Assembly (NCBI RefSeq): GCF_008386395.1
Contig: NZ_CP043761.1
Coordinates: 4,836,001-4,900,000 of the forward strand
Source of the DNA: Paenibacillus sp. 37
Lineage (GTDB): Bacteria; Bacillota; Bacilli; Paenibacillales; Paenibacillaceae
Direction: 5' to 3'
DNA: 64,000 bases
Made by a program: the position numbers and the translations under genes. Positions within the stretch are counted from its first letter, which is position 1, and each line of letters begins with the position of its first letter. Below the pieces are notes generated by a model. It was not told the origin of the DNA. It did no database searches and saw nothing but the letters and a program-made list of their open reading frames with translations. Below, piece after piece: positions 9,155-17,572 of the stretch.

Positions 9155-9233
9155 TCGGATCTGTAATCCTAGAAACTCAGTTCCCTTATAGAAAAAATAC
9201 CTTAACTAGATCTATTTATGCCAGCACTTTACA

Positions 9234-9267
9234 CAAAAAAAACCAGACGCATGCACGTCTGGTTTTT
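9234..9267 (+). terminator. Terminator after the 74-aa gene
   Basis: The stem AACCAGACG pairs with CGTCTGGTT (loop CATGCA) and is followed by TTTTTCTCTT on the plus strand; an A-run on the left could make it bidirectional with the convergent nuclease gene. Confidence 0.85.
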
Positions 9268-9353
9268 CTCTTCTACTTATCCTGTACCATGCTGCTACTG
9301 ACCTCACAACAAAGACCCTACAATCCTTATTTCTGCCCAACCATATCCTGTTG

Positions 9354-9836
9354 TTACTTCACTACAAACTTCACTCGTGTTCCATCCGGATATGTACTTA
9401 ACTGATTCCCTACCCATGAACCTGCACCACGATTATCTTTCGGGGTAATGTACTGGATATCTGCACCTGTTCCTCCTTCAGCACACATCGCCATAGGCCA
9501 CTCGTCACGATCCTTACCTTTTTTGACCGGAACACCTTTAAGGGATAAATCCCGATTGCCTTCCGCTCCATTACGATCAATGGTGCATACATCCGAATGC
9601 CCTGCCTTGATAGCAGCTTTAATATGTTTGGCTGTTTCGGGATAACGCTCTGAAGGGAACGTAATGGTGTGGTCCACACTCTTATTAGCCCCTCCGAATG
9701 GATTAGGTATCTCCTCCGGCCATTCTCCCCCTGCCCAGGCGTAGAGGGCTACCAGCAGCATCGCTACCAGTGTCAGTACCTGCTTTTTGAAGCCTTGTTT
9801 ACCTTTTCGTTTTCGTCCTGTGCGTCTCTTACTCAT
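9354..9836 (-). CDS. NucB-type secreted deoxyribonuclease
   Basis: A 160-residue protein with a very basic N-terminus ([15 protein letters not shown]), a hydrophobic export segment ([17 protein letters not shown], about residues 21-37) and a C-terminal NucA/NucB-type nuclease domain. The domain shows the family residues: [29 protein letters not shown] with the catalytic Asp/Glu pair, and [11 protein letters not shown]. NucB is a secreted sporulation and biofilm DNase in B. subtilis. Start at ATG 9836 with GGGGGAGA upstream. No typical signal-peptidase site is obvious, so it may remain membrane-anchored. Function as a DNase is inferred from the domain. Confidence 0.87.
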   Translation of the reverse strand: MSKRRTGRKRKGKQGFKKQVLTLVAMLLVALYAWAGGEWPEEIPNPFGGANKSVDHTITFPSERYPETAKHIKAAIKAGHSDVCTIDRNGAEGNRDLSLKGVPVKKGKDRDEWPMAMCAEGGTGADIQYITPKDNRGAGSWVGNQLSTYPDGTRVKFVVK

Positions 9837-9903
9837 GCTGTGTCTCCCCCATTCAACATTAGCATTATAACAGAACGTCCGTTCGTAAAACAATAAAACA
9901 AAT

Positions 9904-9932
9904 AAAAAAACAGCCGAGGCCAGCCGGCTGTC
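9904..9932 (-). terminator. Terminator of the LOV kinase gene
   Basis: On the minus strand ACAGCCG pairs with CGGCTGT (loop GCTGGCCT-like) and is followed by TTTTTTT. It starts about 13 bases after the stop codon at 9945. Confidence 0.8.
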
Positions 9933-9944
9933 CTGCTTGTTTGA

Positions 9945-11093
9945 TTATCCTACATTGGGAATGGCCAGCTGGCGCAGCAAGGGCAGTGTCACCTCAAACT
10001 GTGTGCCTTTCCCTTCTGTACTCTCCACCGAAATCTGACCATTCATCAGTTCCAACAGTTCTTTGCAGATGGTCAGACCAAGACCGCTTCCGCCAAATCG
10101 GCGCGCATGGGAGATATCAGTCTGGGTGAATGCATCAAACAATTGTTCGATCTGATGCGGAGGAATGCCAATTCCCGTATCACGTACAGAGAATACCAAT
10201 ACAACGGTATCCATCAGTTGTTGCCTCACATCCACCTGTAACTGCACTTCACCTTGTTCTGTGAACTTGATCGCATTACTCAGCAAATTATCCAGTACCT
10301 GCCGAAGTCTTAGCGGATCACCGATAAGCACATCAGGAACATTCAGATCAGCATGACAGAGCAAACGTATGTGTTTATTCTGTGCCGCAGGTTCATGTGT
10401 CTTCACAATCTGTTGAATCAGCTTCAGAGGTTGAAACTCAATGTTTTCAACATCCATTTTGCCTCTGCCCAGCTTCGCCATATCCAGGCTATTGTTAATG
10501 ATGTTCAGCAGCGCCTCACCTGATTGACGTGCAAGCTCCAGATATTCTTTCTGCTCATCCGTAGTTTCACCCATACTAGCAAGTTCGATCATGCCCATAA
10601 TGCCGTTAAGCGGGGTACGAAGCTCGTGATTCAACTTGCCGATGAATTCCAATTGCCCTCTGCTGTTCATCTCAGCCATGGAAGTTGCAAACTTCAACTG
10701 CTGTTCGGCATACTTCCGTTCTGAAATATCGTATTGAATGCCTACAAAATATAAACACTCTCCGGATTCATTAAAGATCGGATCAATATTCAGTTCGTTC
10801 CAGAACTTCTGACCACTTTTTGTATAATTTAAAATATCAATCTTAATGGATTGTTGTTTCTTTAATGCATCTCGAATCTGCATTACCGTTTCGGGGTCTG
10901 TATCCTGCCCTTGCAAAAATCGGCAATTGTGTCCGACAGACTCTTCATACGTGTATCCTGTCAGTTGGGTAAAGTGTTCGTTTACATACATGAGCGGAAG
11001 CTCAGGCAAGGTAGCATCGACCACCGTCACGGAGGATTTCACTTTCGAGATGATAAATTCCCATTGTAATGAGAGTTGATTATGTTGGCTCAT
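9945..11093 (-). CDS. LOV-domain (blue-light) sensor histidine kinase
   Basis: A 383-residue soluble kinase. Residues 15-125 are a PAS/LOV domain with the photoactive-cysteine signature GHNCRFLQG (Cys57), the paired flavin-contacting Asn residues in NYTKSGQKFWNELN and the Gln in FVGIQYD, which together define FMN-binding LOV photoreceptors rather than generic PAS domains. The kinase core follows: H-box LNHELRTPLNGIMG, N-box NLLSNAIKF, G1 DTGIGIP, F-box FDAFTQTD, G2 GGSGLGLTI. No membrane segment and no receiver domain, so it is a cytosolic orphan kinase with no adjacent response regulator. ATG start at 11093 with GGAGGAAGG. Light sensing follows from the residues present; output is unknown. 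Confidence 0.9.
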   Translation of the reverse strand: MSQHNQLSLQWEFIISKVKSSVTVVDATLPELPLMYVNEHFTQLTGYTYEESVGHNCRFLQGQDTDPETVMQIRDALKKQQSIKIDILNYTKSGQKFWNELNIDPIFNESGECLYFVGIQYDISERKYAEQQLKFATSMAEMNSRGQLEFIGKLNHELRTPLNGIMGMIELASMGETTDEQKEYLELARQSGEALLNIINNSLDMAKLGRGKMDVENIEFQPLKLIQQIVKTHEPAAQNKHIRLLCHADLNVPDVLIGDPLRLRQVLDNLLSNAIKFTEQGEVQLQVDVRQQLMDTVVLVFSVRDTGIGIPPHQIEQLFDAFTQTDISHARRFGGSGLGLTICKELLELMNGQISVESTEGKGTQFEVTLPLLRQLAIPNVG

Positions 11094-11299
11094 GCCTTCC
11101 TCCTTCATCACACACACATTGATGTTTATATATTCTGCAATCGTACATTATAAGGAGAGAAAACTAACCAAACGGAATGTGTTGATATTAAATCAATATA
11201 TTTTAATTGTAACACAGTTATTCAAGTCATGTGGTTCTTGGGTAATAGTTGATAACTAACATTACACAATAACCTAACTATTCATCAGGAGGAACATAC

Positions 11300-11368
11300 A
11301 TGAAATTTCTGTTAATTATCATCATTATCATTTTGATTGTAGTCTTTTTTACCAGACGCAAACGTTAA
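11300..11368 (+). CDS. 22-residue single-span membrane peptide
   Basis: A tiny frame, beginning MKFLL with a run of isoleucines through about residue 17 and ending TRRKR, preceded by an excellent ribosome-binding site (CAGGAGGAACATAC). It is one hydrophobic helix with a positively charged C-terminal tail, as in known small membrane peptides. It lies 39 bases before another small membrane protein gene (11407), so the two may form one transcript ending at the terminator at 11616. No function is known. Confidence 0.6.
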   Translation: MKFLLIIIIIILIVVFFTRRKR

Positions 11369-11406
11369 GATAAGATCCGTTATGTAAGTGAGAAAGGAAG
11401 ATGGGT

Positions 11407-11595
11407 ATGAGAACCCTCTTTTTTATATTCATGGTACTCTGTATCATCAATCTCTGTTTCCCAAAATTCGGCTGGTATCTACGTTATGGCTGGATTTCCC
11501 AGGGTGAAGCCGAACCCAGCAGGCCTTATATGACTATGGTCAGAACGACCAGCCTGCTGATGTTGCTTATCGCCTTCACACTCGCTATGGCATGA
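11407..11595 (+). CDS. Small two-span membrane protein
   Basis: A 62-residue protein, starting MRTLFFIFMVLCIINLCFP with one transmembrane helix, a short polar loop (YLRYGWISQGEAEPSRPY) and a second helix (TSLLMLLIAFTLAMA). The ATG at 11407 is preferred because AAAGGAAG lies 7 bases before it; the ATG at 11401 lies immediately after that site. It follows the 22-residue peptide and precedes a terminator at 11616. It resembles small DUF6199-like membrane proteins in size and layout, but the family call is tentative. Confidence 0.65.
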   Translation: MRTLFFIFMVLCIINLCFPKFGWYLRYGWISQGEAEPSRPYMTMVRTTSLLMLLIAFTLAMA

Positions 11596-11615
11596 ACTAT
11601 AGGCATTAGAAGATG

Positions 11616-11639
11616 ACTGCCCTGTTGGGCAGTTTTTTT
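11616..11639 (+). terminator. Terminator after the small membrane genes
   Basis: ACTGCCC pairs with GGGCAGT around a TGTT loop and is followed by TTTTTTT. Confidence 0.85.
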
Positions 11640-11735
11640 GTGGTGAAATGACGGGAAAATGATAACTTTGTTTGTGGTGCAATGATGACAATGCCCGTAA
11701 TATAGATATATCGTTTCGGAAAGGACATCATTGGC

Positions 11736-12959
11736 ATGAACATCGCATTTTATCCGTACTGGGCCGCTAAAACGCTGCTCTCACTTATTAATGTCATATA
11801 TATCATGGTCATTACTACGTTTATATACGGTCTCACTGGATCGGTACTCTCTGCTGCAATGTTTCCACTGATTCAGATCACTGCACGCATAATAGCAGGT
11901 TTCACTTTGCCATTACTTGTGAACCGTTTCCCATTCTCCAAACTATTGATCAGCATTTCCATAGCCAAAACATTAATCATGACCTGTATAGCCATTTCGT
12001 TAAATCACTTGATTTCACAACTGCCACTCCTATTGATCGGAGTGGTCATACTATCCTTATTGGACGGATGGGAAACTCCGTTACTGAAGACTTTAACGCC
12101 ACGATTGGTTCAAGGTGAAGACCTTATAAAAGCAAATAGCCTTCTATCTTTCTCCAATCAGACTGTAACCATTGTCGGTTACGCCATGACGGGATTCGCC
12201 GTGATGAACTGGGGGGCGTCACAGACCTTCTGGGCAGCTACAAGCCTGTCCTGGGCCGTTCTGATTTTCATGATTGCCATGGGTTCGCTCACACAGAATG
12301 TAGAAAAACTCCAGAAATCTGCTGTATCCCGAAATGTATTGAGGGAAGGCTGGAGTATACTTTGGAACAATCCATCGTTACGACTGATCACGCTTATGGA
12401 CATTGCCCAGGCTCTTGCGGGTTCCATCTGGATCGGAGCTGTTACGCTAGCCTTTGCAAAAGAAGCTCTGGGACGAGGAGAAGGTTGGTGGGGACTCATG
12501 AACTCGAGTTACGCTGCCGGAACCATGCTTGGAGGTATTCTGGCTCTTGCACTGGCCAAACGTATTCAGAAGCATCTAATCGCTAGTATGACCATGGGTT
12601 CCCTTCTCTTCAGCCTGCTGACCGTCGTTTATGGTCTAAACAACCTGCCATGGCTCGCTTTGGTGTTATGCATACTCATGGGTCCGGTTCATCAGATTCG
12701 TGATGTGGCTCAGCAGACAGCGCTTCAGAACAGTGTACCTGTCGAATCCCTAACCAAGGTATACGCCACCCATGGCGTCCTGATATCCACGGTGATGAGT
12801 GTATCCATAGTCATCTTTGGTCTAGTCGCCGATCAACTGGGCGTTCGGTGGGTATACCTTATCGGTGGAGCCTTGTTTATTATGTCTGCGATATGCTCAT
12901 TATCGTTGAGCAGGGCTCACAGGAACTATCCCATTGCTAAACATACGAAAAATATGTAA
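11736..12959 (+). CDS. MFS transporter
   Basis: A 407-residue integral membrane protein with about 10-12 hydrophobic helices and a basic C-terminus (SRAHRNYPIAKHTKNM). The layout resembles the macrolide-efflux-like MFS_3 branch of the major facilitator superfamily, with a cytoplasmic loop near the middle (MGSLTQNVEKLQKSAVSRN). Helices of the second half carry the small-residue pattern AAGTMLGGILALALAKR. ATG at 11736 preceded by GAAAGGACATCATTGGC. Probably a proton-driven efflux pump; substrate unknown. Monocistronic. Confidence 0.85.
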   Translation: MNIAFYPYWAAKTLLSLINVIYIMVITTFIYGLTGSVLSAAMFPLIQITARIIAGFTLPLLVNRFPFSKLLISISIAKTLIMTCIAISLNHLISQLPLLLIGVVILSLLDGWETPLLKTLTPRLVQGEDLIKANSLLSFSNQTVTIVGYAMTGFAVMNWGASQTFWAATSLSWAVLIFMIAMGSLTQNVEKLQKSAVSRNVLREGWSILWNNPSLRLITLMDIAQALAGSIWIGAVTLAFAKEALGRGEGWWGLMNSSYAAGTMLGGILALALAKRIQKHLIASMTMGSLLFSLLTVVYGLNNLPWLALVLCILMGPVHQIRDVAQQTALQNSVPVESLTKVYATHGVLISTVMSVSIVIFGLVADQLGVRWVYLIGGALFIMSAICSLSLSRAHRNYPIAKHTKNM

Positions 12960-13010
12960 ATCAAAGAGACGAGCAACCTCTGCTCGTCCCTCACAATCTT
13001 AATCTTAATC

Positions 13011-13340
13011 TCAATCCAATCGATAATCTGTCAGCGGCTTGCCTTTTTTATAATACAAAGTGGGTGACAATATATTGAAGAAAATATGCACATCTGGCAT
13101 GTATGCTTCTTCCAAAATAGCTTGCACCGACGATGCAATCCGATTATGAATCTCCTGGTCACGTTGAAACATCAGAATCTCTATAGAAGCCGGAGAAGGT
13201 GTTAGCGCTTGTACATCATGACGCTCTGCCTTCATTCTCTCCCTTGGAATATGAGTAATTAGGGCCATCTGCTCTGTAATTTGGGGTACAACTTCCTCTA
13301 GCTGAGGACCTGTGAATCCTTTAAAGCGAATAAACGGCAT
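13011..13340 (-). CDS. DUF1904-family protein
   Basis: A 109-residue protein beginning MPFIRFKGFTGPQLEEVVPQ, a start typical of DUF1904 (tautomerase-like fold) proteins, with a PxxxIEILMFQRDQEIHNRI centre. ATG at 13340 is preferred over 13391 because GAAGGGATA precedes it and known members start at this residue. No signal peptide. The family has no assigned reaction. A short inverted repeat (GACGAGCA/TGCTCGTC, 12967-12990) between this gene and the MFS gene has no clear T-run. Confidence 0.7.
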   Translation of the reverse strand: MPFIRFKGFTGPQLEEVVPQITEQMALITHIPRERMKAERHDVQALTPSPASIEILMFQRDQEIHNRIASSVQAILEEAYMPDVHIFFNILSPTLYYKKGKPLTDYRLD

Positions 13341-13444
13341 TGCTATCCCTTCAATCTCTGTTAATAGTCTCTTATGTGATTTTAAGCACATTGTTTTCAG
13401 TTGTCAAATGTCATGGATGGCATATGTTGCTTCTTATAAACAGG

Positions 13445-13473
13445 AAAAGCCCCGCTGAAGTCTCAGCGGAGCC
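13445..13473 (-). terminator. Terminator of the YjcZ-like gene
   Basis: On the minus strand GCTCCGCTGA pairs with TCAGCGGGGC around GACT, followed by TTTTCC. It begins 27 bases after the stop codon at 13500. Confidence 0.7.
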
Positions 13474-13499
13474 ACTGTTTGCACGTTTCTATACGTGAC

Positions 13500-13622
13500 T
13501 TACAGCCAGAAAGATTTTGTGATGATCACGAGCAGGATGAAAAGCACAAGAATTGCACTTGTAGAAGTCCATCCGCCGCCGAATCCACCAACATTGCCAC
13601 AACCGTATCCAACTTGACTCAT
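13500..13622 (-). CDS. YjcZ-family small sporulation peptide (40 aa)
   Basis: A 40-residue peptide: a glycine-rich, Cys-containing head (MSQVGYGCGNVGGFGGGW) followed by a single hydrophobic helix (AILVLFILLVIITKSFWL). This is the layout of the YjcZ/SscA group of tiny spore-associated membrane peptides, which are common and multi-copy in Paenibacillus and Bacillus. AAAGGAGG lies 7 bases before the ATG at 13622. The spore role is inferred from the family. Confidence 0.8.
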   Translation of the reverse strand: MSQVGYGCGNVGGFGGGWTSTSAILVLFILLVIITKSFWL

Positions 13623-13738
13623 TTGATTGGCCTCCTTTGAATTTCAAGGTATGCCATAACATATGCGTATTCTGCGCAAGTGATCGGGCTATTCGACAAG
13701 TTCATCAGCCCATTCATCTGGGATTCATACCCGGTAAC

Positions 13739-14413
13739 TTAACCAGATGGGTCGATGGAGATTTTCAGTGGTTTTTCTTGTGACTCCTGAGGTGAAGGGT
13801 CTGTATTTCCTCTGTCCAGAAGGATTGTACGAGTACGTGTATCACTTCGGGATGCCAGAACAACCTCTCCATCAGGTGTTATACAATAGGCGATCGGAAT
13901 GGATATCTCGCTATCACGGTACGAACCATCCGCATGGCTTGTCCCCATGACAATACATTGATGCTTCATGGCGATCTGCCGAGCCTCTTCGACCCACTCA
14001 CTGTACTGCTTTTCACTGAACATGCCCACACCAATGGAATGCATCACAATGTCCACATTCCCTATATTCTCATTTCCAAATCCTTGCAGGACCAGCTCAT
14101 CACACAACAAAGTGCTTATTAACCACCCCTGTTCCTCAACCGTCTCAGCAGGTGTATATTTAGCTTTCTCCAATACAATCTCTCCAGCCTTACTGATGAT
14201 AATCGCTCGGTCCTTTGGACGTTCGTCCAGTCTGCGATGACCTGATACAATCATGGTCCCATATTCAGCCGCCAACCTGCAAGCTTCCTCAACATTCTGG
14301 TTCAGATAACCTTCAGGAAAAAATAATATATCCGCATCAGAGTGTTGCTTGAGTTCGGCTTCAAGCTGCAGCAGGTGCTGTTCCAACCTCGGTTGTCCAA
14401 TGATAACCTTCAT
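13739..14413 (-). CDS. Carbon-nitrogen hydrolase (nitrilase superfamily) protein
   Basis: A 224-residue protein with the nitrilase-superfamily triad in order: Glu in LFFPEGYLNQ, Lys in EKAKYTPAE and Cys in LLCDEL. Members hydrolyse non-peptide C-N bonds of amides or nitriles. It is shorter than the usual 260-300 residues and has a weakly conserved C-terminal end (DPSPQESQEKPLKISIDPSG). Start at ATG 14413, with GGGGGATA before it. A hairpin at 14438-14475 ends just upstream, so the transcript either starts in this gap or reads through. Substrate unknown. Confidence 0.75.
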   Translation of the reverse strand: MKVIIGQPRLEQHLLQLEAELKQHSDADILFFPEGYLNQNVEEACRLAAEYGTMIVSGHRRLDERPKDRAIIISKAGEIVLEKAKYTPAETVEEQGWLISTLLCDELVLQGFGNENIGNVDIVMHSIGVGMFSEKQYSEWVEEARQIAMKHQCIVMGTSHADGSYRDSEISIPIAYCITPDGEVVLASRSDTRTRTILLDRGNTDPSPQESQEKPLKISIDPSG

Positions 14414-14437
14414 CTGGTATCCCCCATTCATAAATAA

Positions 14438-14475
14438 AAGCCGGTTCATACCTGAATAAGGTACGAAACCGGCTT
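14438..14475 (-). terminator. Hairpin between the 55-aa gene and the nitrilase-like gene
   Basis: On the minus strand AAGCCGGTTTCGTACC pairs with GGTATGAACCGGCTT, followed by TTTATTT. It is a terminator for the upstream minus-strand small gene (14585-14752), or an attenuator in the leader of the nitrilase-like gene, whose ribosome-binding site starts about 16 bases further on. Confidence 0.7.
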
Positions 14476-14584
14476 AAAGGTTGTACGGACAGAACTCCTG
14501 CTCACCTTACTTTGCTTTAAGAGTAATTGGTTCTCATGTTATTGCTAGACGACACAATTACCTTTACAGTTGAATGATATGTAG

Positions 14585-14752
14585 TTAGGCATTTCTACGT
14601 TCAATACTATCATAGATAGCCTGCCCATCATAGCTTCGATCTGTAGTGATATCTTTCACCAATAGGACGCTGTTTTCATTTCCAGATAAGATGCTCAGTG
14701 CCCCCAGCACCCAAGCAAGTGGATATAATGCAACGGATAACATTTTCTTCAT
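14585..14752 (-). CDS. Small putative secreted or membrane protein (55 aa)
   Basis: A 55-residue protein with a short hydrophobic N-terminal segment (MKKMLSVALYPLAWVLGALS) and a polar tail (GNENSVLLVKDITTDRSYDG, then QAIYDSIERRNA). AAAAGGAGACAGAGTT precedes the ATG at 14752. A terminator-like hairpin follows at 14438. It is probably membrane-anchored or exported. No homologue was recognised. Confidence 0.6.
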   Translation of the reverse strand: MKKMLSVALYPLAWVLGALSILSGNENSVLLVKDITTDRSYDGQAIYDSIERRNA

Positions 14753-14890
14753 AACTCTGTCTCCTTTTCTGCTTAAACAGATAATTGGTTGAATATCCCA
14801 TTAATACGATTACAATCCAATTAGGTTTCAATTTTATATACAACCATCACTATTTCTAGACATATAGGAGACAAACTAAAATTGTTCCGT

Positions 14891-16447
14891 TCAGATCAAC
14901 TCGAAACTCTGGAGCAACGCTGCTGCCTCTTCATGATCAGGTTCCAGAGCCAAAACTTTATGGGTATATGATAGGGTTTCTTCTTCCAGTTCAAGTTCAT
15001 AACAGCACACAGCCAAATCGTATAAGACGGCTGGATTATGGTTACTCGGGTCTGCAACCAACGATATCTCCAGAAACCGTTTCGCATCCTCATACATATA
15101 CATCTCATATAATAGCTGCCCTGCCAGAAATGCGAGCCCCCCTTGCTGCTCCATCACATAGTAGGACGACCACATCGTATGAATACCAGATTGAATATCA
15201 AGCATTTCCTCATCACTTGCATCAGGAAGAAGACTTGAAATGTGCGTTGCACTGTGGATCAAGAACTCCGCATCATACCCGCCCAGACGCCAAAACGGTA
15301 AAATATGCTTCAACTCCATACTTTCTATTCGAGAGTCTACCCATTGTTTCATGCTGAAAAAGTCATCCGGGCCAAAACGTTCGACAAATCGATGGTAGGC
15401 CAAACGTGTGTTCACATAACTGATGGGTTCGTCCAACATCAACATGCACCCAACATTCAGGTCTTTATAATGATGTGTTGTGAATCGTGTATGGGCACCC
15501 TGTTGTTCCAAGACATATTGAATGGCATGGTAGTTAGCGGTTAGCGAAAAACTCCCGTGAAGAACAAATTCAGGTGGCTCTGCGAACTTCCAGTTATCCA
15601 GCCGATGATCCCCTTTATCAGCGGTAATCAGCACATAACCTGACTGTGACAGCTTGTTCAACCGTTCGAGACAAGACAACCCGATTGCTGGGAACAAAAT
15701 GTGAGAATCCTCCAGTTCCTCTTTGTACAATGTGATAAGCTCCTGATAAGGATAGTTATCCTCACTGTATTCCGGTGCTCGGCGATACTCATAACTCAGC
15801 GTCATGTTCTTCAGCATCTCAGCAGGCTCAAGATCGAGACGACGATCCGGAGACTGTACAAGCAGATCGCACTCATAGATCTCGCCATCCCCAATGTAGA
15901 TTAATTCCTGTGGGATGCTGTCAAAAAAGTAATTAGCAATCAACAACAACGGTTGTTTCAGATCACCGGGCCGAATAACCGTGCCTGCAACGACCAGATT
16001 CAATTCCGTATCCACTACAGCGTCAAAACGTGCAAAATCCACTATACCTTGTTGAATAAAGGATTGCATGGATGGATGCTCCTGCCAACCCAGCACATTC
16101 TCCGCTACCAGATCCGTCATCACATATCTGAAAGGCGGTAACTGTATTGCGGCAAATTCCTTTAACTCAAGCAGTTTCAGGAGAATTTGGTGTGCCAACC
16201 GCCCTACCCCCGCTCCAAGTTCCAGAATGGTTACGGTCTCGCTGATCTTTCCCTTGTTCGAGAGGTCCTGAAGAAAGCCAAAGATCATCTCTGCATACGC
16301 CGTGGCAATCACCGGATTACTCGTAATATATTGAGGGACTTGGTTCTCTGTCCAAGCTTGTAACCCCTTCTGTTCATAATAAGCTCTCTGCCAATCCCAG
16401 ACCGGAGCTTCACTGTAACGAAAACGTTGACTTTCATTTTGCGTCAT
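14891..16447 (-). CDS. SAM-dependent methyltransferase-like protein with C-terminal TPR region
   Basis: A 518-residue soluble protein. Residues about 40-200 hold a class I methyltransferase core with the SAM-binding motif I TILELGAGVGRLAHQIL; the later LLIANYFFDSIPQELI resembles the NE(L/F)xDALP element of MidA/NDUFAF7-type protein arginine methyltransferases. The last 120 residues form helical pairs of the tetratricopeptide kind (two recognisable repeats: LYEMYMYEDAKRFLEISLVA and DLAVCCYELELEEETLSYTH). ATG at 16447. Monocistronic. The MidA likeness is a pattern-based inference, and the target is unknown. Confidence 0.7.
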   Translation of the reverse strand: MTQNESQRFRYSEAPVWDWQRAYYEQKGLQAWTENQVPQYITSNPVIATAYAEMIFGFLQDLSNKGKISETVTILELGAGVGRLAHQILLKLLELKEFAAIQLPPFRYVMTDLVAENVLGWQEHPSMQSFIQQGIVDFARFDAVVDTELNLVVAGTVIRPGDLKQPLLLIANYFFDSIPQELIYIGDGEIYECDLLVQSPDRRLDLEPAEMLKNMTLSYEYRRAPEYSEDNYPYQELITLYKEELEDSHILFPAIGLSCLERLNKLSQSGYVLITADKGDHRLDNWKFAEPPEFVLHGSFSLTANYHAIQYVLEQQGAHTRFTTHHYKDLNVGCMLMLDEPISYVNTRLAYHRFVERFGPDDFFSMKQWVDSRIESMELKHILPFWRLGGYDAEFLIHSATHISSLLPDASDEEMLDIQSGIHTMWSSYYVMEQQGGLAFLAGQLLYEMYMYEDAKRFLEISLVADPSNHNPAVLYDLAVCCYELELEEETLSYTHKVLALEPDHEEAAALLQSFELI

Positions 16448-16594
16448 TAAAGGTAAACCTGCTTTCTATCACTAATTTCGTAAGATTCTCAAAAATTCAT
16501 GTTTTACTTTATTCGTAAATACCGTTCCAATCTCTGTAATGCATTATATCATAGAACCCTACCTACTCGATGAAGTTCAGTTTTCCCCTTCATC

Positions 16595-16622
16595 AAAAAA
16601 AACCTGCTTTTGAGGGCAGGCT
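16595..16622 (-). terminator. Terminator after the 141-aa gene
   Basis: On the minus strand CCTGC pairs with GCAGG around CCTCAAAA, followed by TTTTTTTT. Confidence 0.7.
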
Positions 16623-16688
16623 CATGACGTTCTTTCATATTAAACAGATGGATGGATGAATGGATTCATTGGGCAAGGAAGCCCAACA

Positions 16689-17114
16689 TTAGTCAGAGTA
16701 TAATACGCCGTCAAAGTTCTCAGGACCTACACGGATTGTGCCCAACAAGTTGGAGCTGACAAATGCAGTGTACGTCAATTGTGGCGTAATTGGTGGATTG
16801 AAGTCATCTGCAGAGAATGTAATAACCTGAGGTGCGAGAACACTCAGATTAAATGTGGAAGTGGCGGAATAAATAACTGGGTCTGTTGCTAAAGTCCCTC
16901 TAACTATAGTAATCGTAATTCCGGCAAGCGCTAATGGAAGCTGTACAGAGACTGTTCCTTTGAATTGTACACGTGGGTTAGCTCCGATACCAGCTGTGGA
17001 CACCAAACCAATCTGTCCAAATAATTGAGGTGTGTTAATTACAAGGATTGGAATGGCGATAGAGTTAGCCAAACTCGCATTCTGCGAAGTTCTTGCATCA
17101 ATAAATTGACTCAT
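16689..17114 (-). CDS. Hypothetical beta-rich protein, possible spore-surface protein
   Basis: A 141-residue protein lacking a signal peptide and any catalytic motif, low in charge and rich in Ala, Thr, Val and Ile. It opens MSQFIDARTSQNASLANSIA and consists of alternating short strands (VSVQLPLALAGITITIVRG, then NLSVLAPQVITFSADDF). This composition is like exosporium and spore-coat beta-sandwich proteins of bacilli, but no family signature was recognised. The AGGAGGTAGATTTC leader before the ATG at 17114 is a strong ribosome-binding site. Monocistronic with its own terminator. Confidence 0.6.
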   Translation of the reverse strand: MSQFIDARTSQNASLANSIAIPILVINTPQLFGQIGLVSTAGIGANPRVQFKGTVSVQLPLALAGITITIVRGTLATDPVIYSATSTFNLSVLAPQVITFSADDFNPPITPQLTYTAFVSSNLLGTIRVGPENFDGVLYSD

Positions 17115-17262
17115 GAAATCTACCTCCTATGGGTTGGGATAAGGTAGTATATGCGAGATTTGAGATATGGCATGGACATACACTGACATTCGCAAAAAAA
17201 GGCATATTAGAAAGATACCATTTACAAGTTACCTTTTTGCTCTAGCACCTAATTGCAGACAG

Positions 17263-17290
17263 AAAAAAACCCTTGCTAGGCAAGGGTTTT
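17263..17290 (-). terminator. Terminator of the tRNA pair
   Basis: AACCCTTGC pairs with GCAAGGGTT around TAG; on the minus strand it is followed by TTTTTTC. It starts 8 bases downstream of the tRNA-Ile2 3' end. Confidence 0.85.
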
Positions 17291-17297
17291 AAGAGTA

Positions 17298-17371
17298 TGG
17301 GCCCTACAGGACTCGAACCTGTGACCAATCGGTTATGAGCCGACCGCTCTAACCAACTGAGCTAAGGGCCC
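17298..17371 (-). tRNA. tRNA-Ile2 (CAT anticodon, lysidine type)
   Basis: A 74-nt tRNA with acceptor GGGCCC/GGGCCC, D arm TAGCTCAGTTGGTTAGAGC, anticodon loop CTCATAA and T arm ACAGGTTCGAGTCCTGT. A CAT anticodon may mean elongator Met or the minor Ile tRNA that TilS modifies with lysidine; the G-C acceptor and D arm match bacterial tRNA-Ile2, so Ile is preferred. The discriminator is A and CCA is not encoded. Confidence 0.85.
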
Positions 17372-17427
17372 TAAACATAATGTATAACGTGCAGATGATG
17401 GCTGTAAATCATCCAAGTGAAACTAAA

Positions 17428-17501
<74 letters not shown>

Positions 17502-17572
17502 TCAGTAAAAAATATTAAAACAGCGACTTAATTAATATACACTATCGTCACCCTATAAGTCAAGGGGTAATG

